Source of the DNA: Lachnospiraceae bacterium
GTDB lineage: Bacteria > Bacillota > Clostridia > Lachnospirales > Lachnospiraceae
Length of the DNA: 64,000 nt
Direction of reading: 5' to 3'
Assembly (NCBI GenBank): GCA_910575255.1
Contig: CAJTEM010000020.1
Span: 37,645 to 101,644, forward strand
Shown: piece by piece, positions 62,746-64,000 of the stretch
Position numbering within the stretch: position 1 is the first letter of the stretch
How the letters are laid out: each line of letters starts with the position of its first letter
Position numbers and translations under genes: made by a program
The notes under the pieces: model-generated
The model's database searches: none
Told to the model about the DNA's origin: nothing
What the model saw: the letters and a program-made list of their open reading frames with translations, nothing else

Positions 62746-62778
62746 GGATTTTATTTGACTTATCGATTATTTATTTTC

Positions 62779-63552
62779 TCATTCAGATTCTTCTCTGTAT
62801 TCAAAGACAAACCACTTTTCATTCATATAAATCTCTATTGTATCGTCTGCTCCATACTGATAATTAAATCCACTTCCAAAATTAGACTGATTATCTTCTG
62901 TTGGTATTTCAGTTCCATCGACAGTAGACGTTATTTCTCCATCCATATTTCCACAACGCCAGTCGATCGTGCTTTCTTTTCCTGTATCATAATATAATTT
63001 ACCATCCACTCTTACCATAGGGATTCTGTCATACATTACATCAGCTTCTTCCTGTTTGAGCATCAGCTCTTCATCCAAGTCCAGTCCCAGCATATTTCGT
63101 AAATTGCTTATGTATTCCGGGTCTTTCACCATATCATCTGTGACCATATAGCTGGAAATGGGATTCTGCCATGGAATCACAAAAATATCTCTGTCGTCTA
63201 TGTCAAAGGCAGACAGAATCAATGCCATTTCCTCTGGTGAAGCACCTTTTAATGCCATTAACTCTTCCAAAGTTTTCTGACGGTTGGTTCCCTGCATCAG
63301 CCCAAAACGATAGTCATCCTCTGCCATCTGCCAAACATAAACCTCCAGCCCCTTGAAGGTTCCAAGCTCAAAGTATTCTGGGTATTTTTCACGCAATTTA
63401 TCTATTTCAGGAGAGTTCCACTCATATTCTGATTCAAGACCATCGGAAATATGCGTGACATTTACTTCTGAATTTGTGTTTTTTCCACATGCACACAACA
63501 CAATTGAAACAAGACTGCATAAACAAACAATACGGTATAATTTCTTTTTCAT
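62779..63552 (-). CDS. Putative lipoprotein of unknown function
   Basis: The 257-residue protein has a lipoprotein signal (KKKLYRIVCLCSLVSIVLCAC, lipobox VLCAC) and a Ser/Asn-rich start of the mature part. Its C-terminal region (VDGKLYYDTGKESTID...) resembles a repeat-like domain found in several clostridial lipoproteins that I cannot name. I chose ATG 63552, which has TGAGGAG upstream; the in-frame TTG at 63567 overlaps that site. Codon use and AT content differ visibly from the pur genes, suggesting separate origin. Confidence 0.7.
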   Translation of the reverse strand: MKKKLYRIVCLCSLVSIVLCACGKNTNSEVNVTHISDGLESEYEWNSPEIDKLREKYPEYFELGTFKGLEVYVWQMAEDDYRFGLMQGTNRQKTLEELMALKGASPEEMALILSAFDIDDRDIFVIPWQNPISSYMVTDDMVKDPEYISNLRNMLGLDLDEELMLKQEEADVMYDRIPMVRVDGKLYYDTGKESTIDWRCGNMDGEITSTVDGTEIPTEDNQSNFGSGFNYQYGADDTIEIYMNEKWFVFEYREESE

Positions 63553-64000
63553 GGCTATTCTCCTCAAAAATATATTTTATATCATACTATATTTTACCGC
63601 ATATTACAATGCAGAGTAAATAGTCGGAATTGTCTCTGACTATTCCCCATCGTCTGACAGTCAAATAAGCCTACCAACTGATTGCTGATAGGCTTATCAA
63701 ATAATCCCGCAATTTAAAATTCATAGAATATTAAAACCACCAAAACGTATTATTATACAATCCAAATGCATATTTATAGTCCGATTTTCAATGGGTACAC
63801 AATTCCGAAAAGGGAGAAAAACTATGGAAATTACTTATTGACTCAAACTTCGCACATAGATTTTAGCTATGCACCTTGAAAATTCAATATCTGGCAATGA
63901 TTCAATTATCAAAGAACAGTCTTTTATACCGCTATGCCGCAACTAATTGCGATTGTAGAAGAGATGGCAAAGTGCTGATGAATGCTTCAACCAGTTCATC
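63553..64000. other. AT-rich stretch without a recognisable gene
   Basis: No frame longer than a few dozen codons has a ribosome binding site here. A 9-bp hairpin (ATAAGCCTA 63665-63673, TAGGCTTAT 63689-63697) may be a terminator. A strong AAAGGGAG before ATG 63824 leads only to MEITY and a stop. The last 150 bases may be upstream sequence of a gene beyond the window. Confidence 0.5.

Noticed and set aside
63933..63977. Short ORF starting MPQLIAIVEEMAKC near the right edge
   Set aside because: Fourteen codons, no ribosome binding site and no recognised domain; it cannot be told from chance.

Overview
The window looks like a chromosomal segment of a spore-forming, Gram-positive gut clostridium, most likely Lachnospiraceae. 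Support comes from the strong AGGAGG-type ribosome binding sites, TTGACA/TATAAT promoters, a YaaH/SleL-type spore glycosidase, a class B sortase, an ECF folate transporter behind a tetrahydrofolate riboswitch, a RAT-controlled glucose PTS gene and a VanZ-like protein. No rRNA, tRNA, CRISPR array, prophage or intact insertion sequence was seen.

Layout. 1-5 kb: a TPR protein (cut by the window edge), hflX and a coupled membrane protein, then on the minus strand a FadR-type regulator and a SpoIID/peptidoglycan-binding protein. 5-10 kb: carA-carB and an ABC ATPase. 10-15.4 kb: a zinc-ribbon membrane protein and two ABC-2 type permeases that probably work with that ATPase. 15.7-25.5 kb: a ten-gene cation antiporter operon whose order follows the first part of archaeal Mbh complexes (E, F, G, MbhD-like, an MbhE-MrpB fusion, C, D), followed by three more NuoL/M/N-type subunits and no redox module. 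26-31.4 kb: glucose PTS with a RAT antiterminator and its BglG-family protein, a dihydrouridine synthase, and folT behind a long structured leader. 31.6-38.5 kb: spore glycosidase, zinc-ribbon protein, Mrp/NBP35 ATPase, sortase B, RelQ-type (p)ppGpp synthetase, tandem GNAT and lrgAB. 39-42.7 kb: pyrF-pyrK-pyrD-pyrE plus a 51-residue membrane protein. 42.8-52.4 kb: VanZ-like protein, M29 peptidase, a minus-strand operon of solute-binding protein, chemoreceptor and acetyltransferase, alpha-galactosidase, and an XRE-cupin regulator. 53.4-58 kb: a D-amino-acid operon (N-acyl-D-amino-acid deacylase, GntP-type permease, D-serine dehydratase). 58.2-61.9 kb: purE-purM-purN-purD. 61.9-64 kb: a visibly AT-richer accessory tail with a palindromic element, gene remnants and a lipoprotein.

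The most unusual feature is a family of large imperfect palindromes (about 200-280 bp) between operons. There are nine sizeable copies (10203, 10505, 15397, 25503, 25771, 38515, 38783, 52612, 52822) plus short or decayed relatives near 3353, 4837 and 61939. All share a terminal loop AACTCGCTGCGCTCAGACAG and two asymmetric internal-loop motifs. The helices around these motifs change sequence from copy to copy while staying complementary. Eight copies form four pairs with a spacer of about 68-84 bp, three of them in opposite orientation. This is the pattern of a structured RNA or of a DNA element that acts folded. I do not recognise it as a named family.

The metabolic content is coherent: de novo pyrimidine synthesis (carAB, pyrFKDE), purine synthesis (purEMND), sugar uptake and hydrolysis (PTS, alpha-galactosidase), folate salvage and D-amino-acid catabolism.
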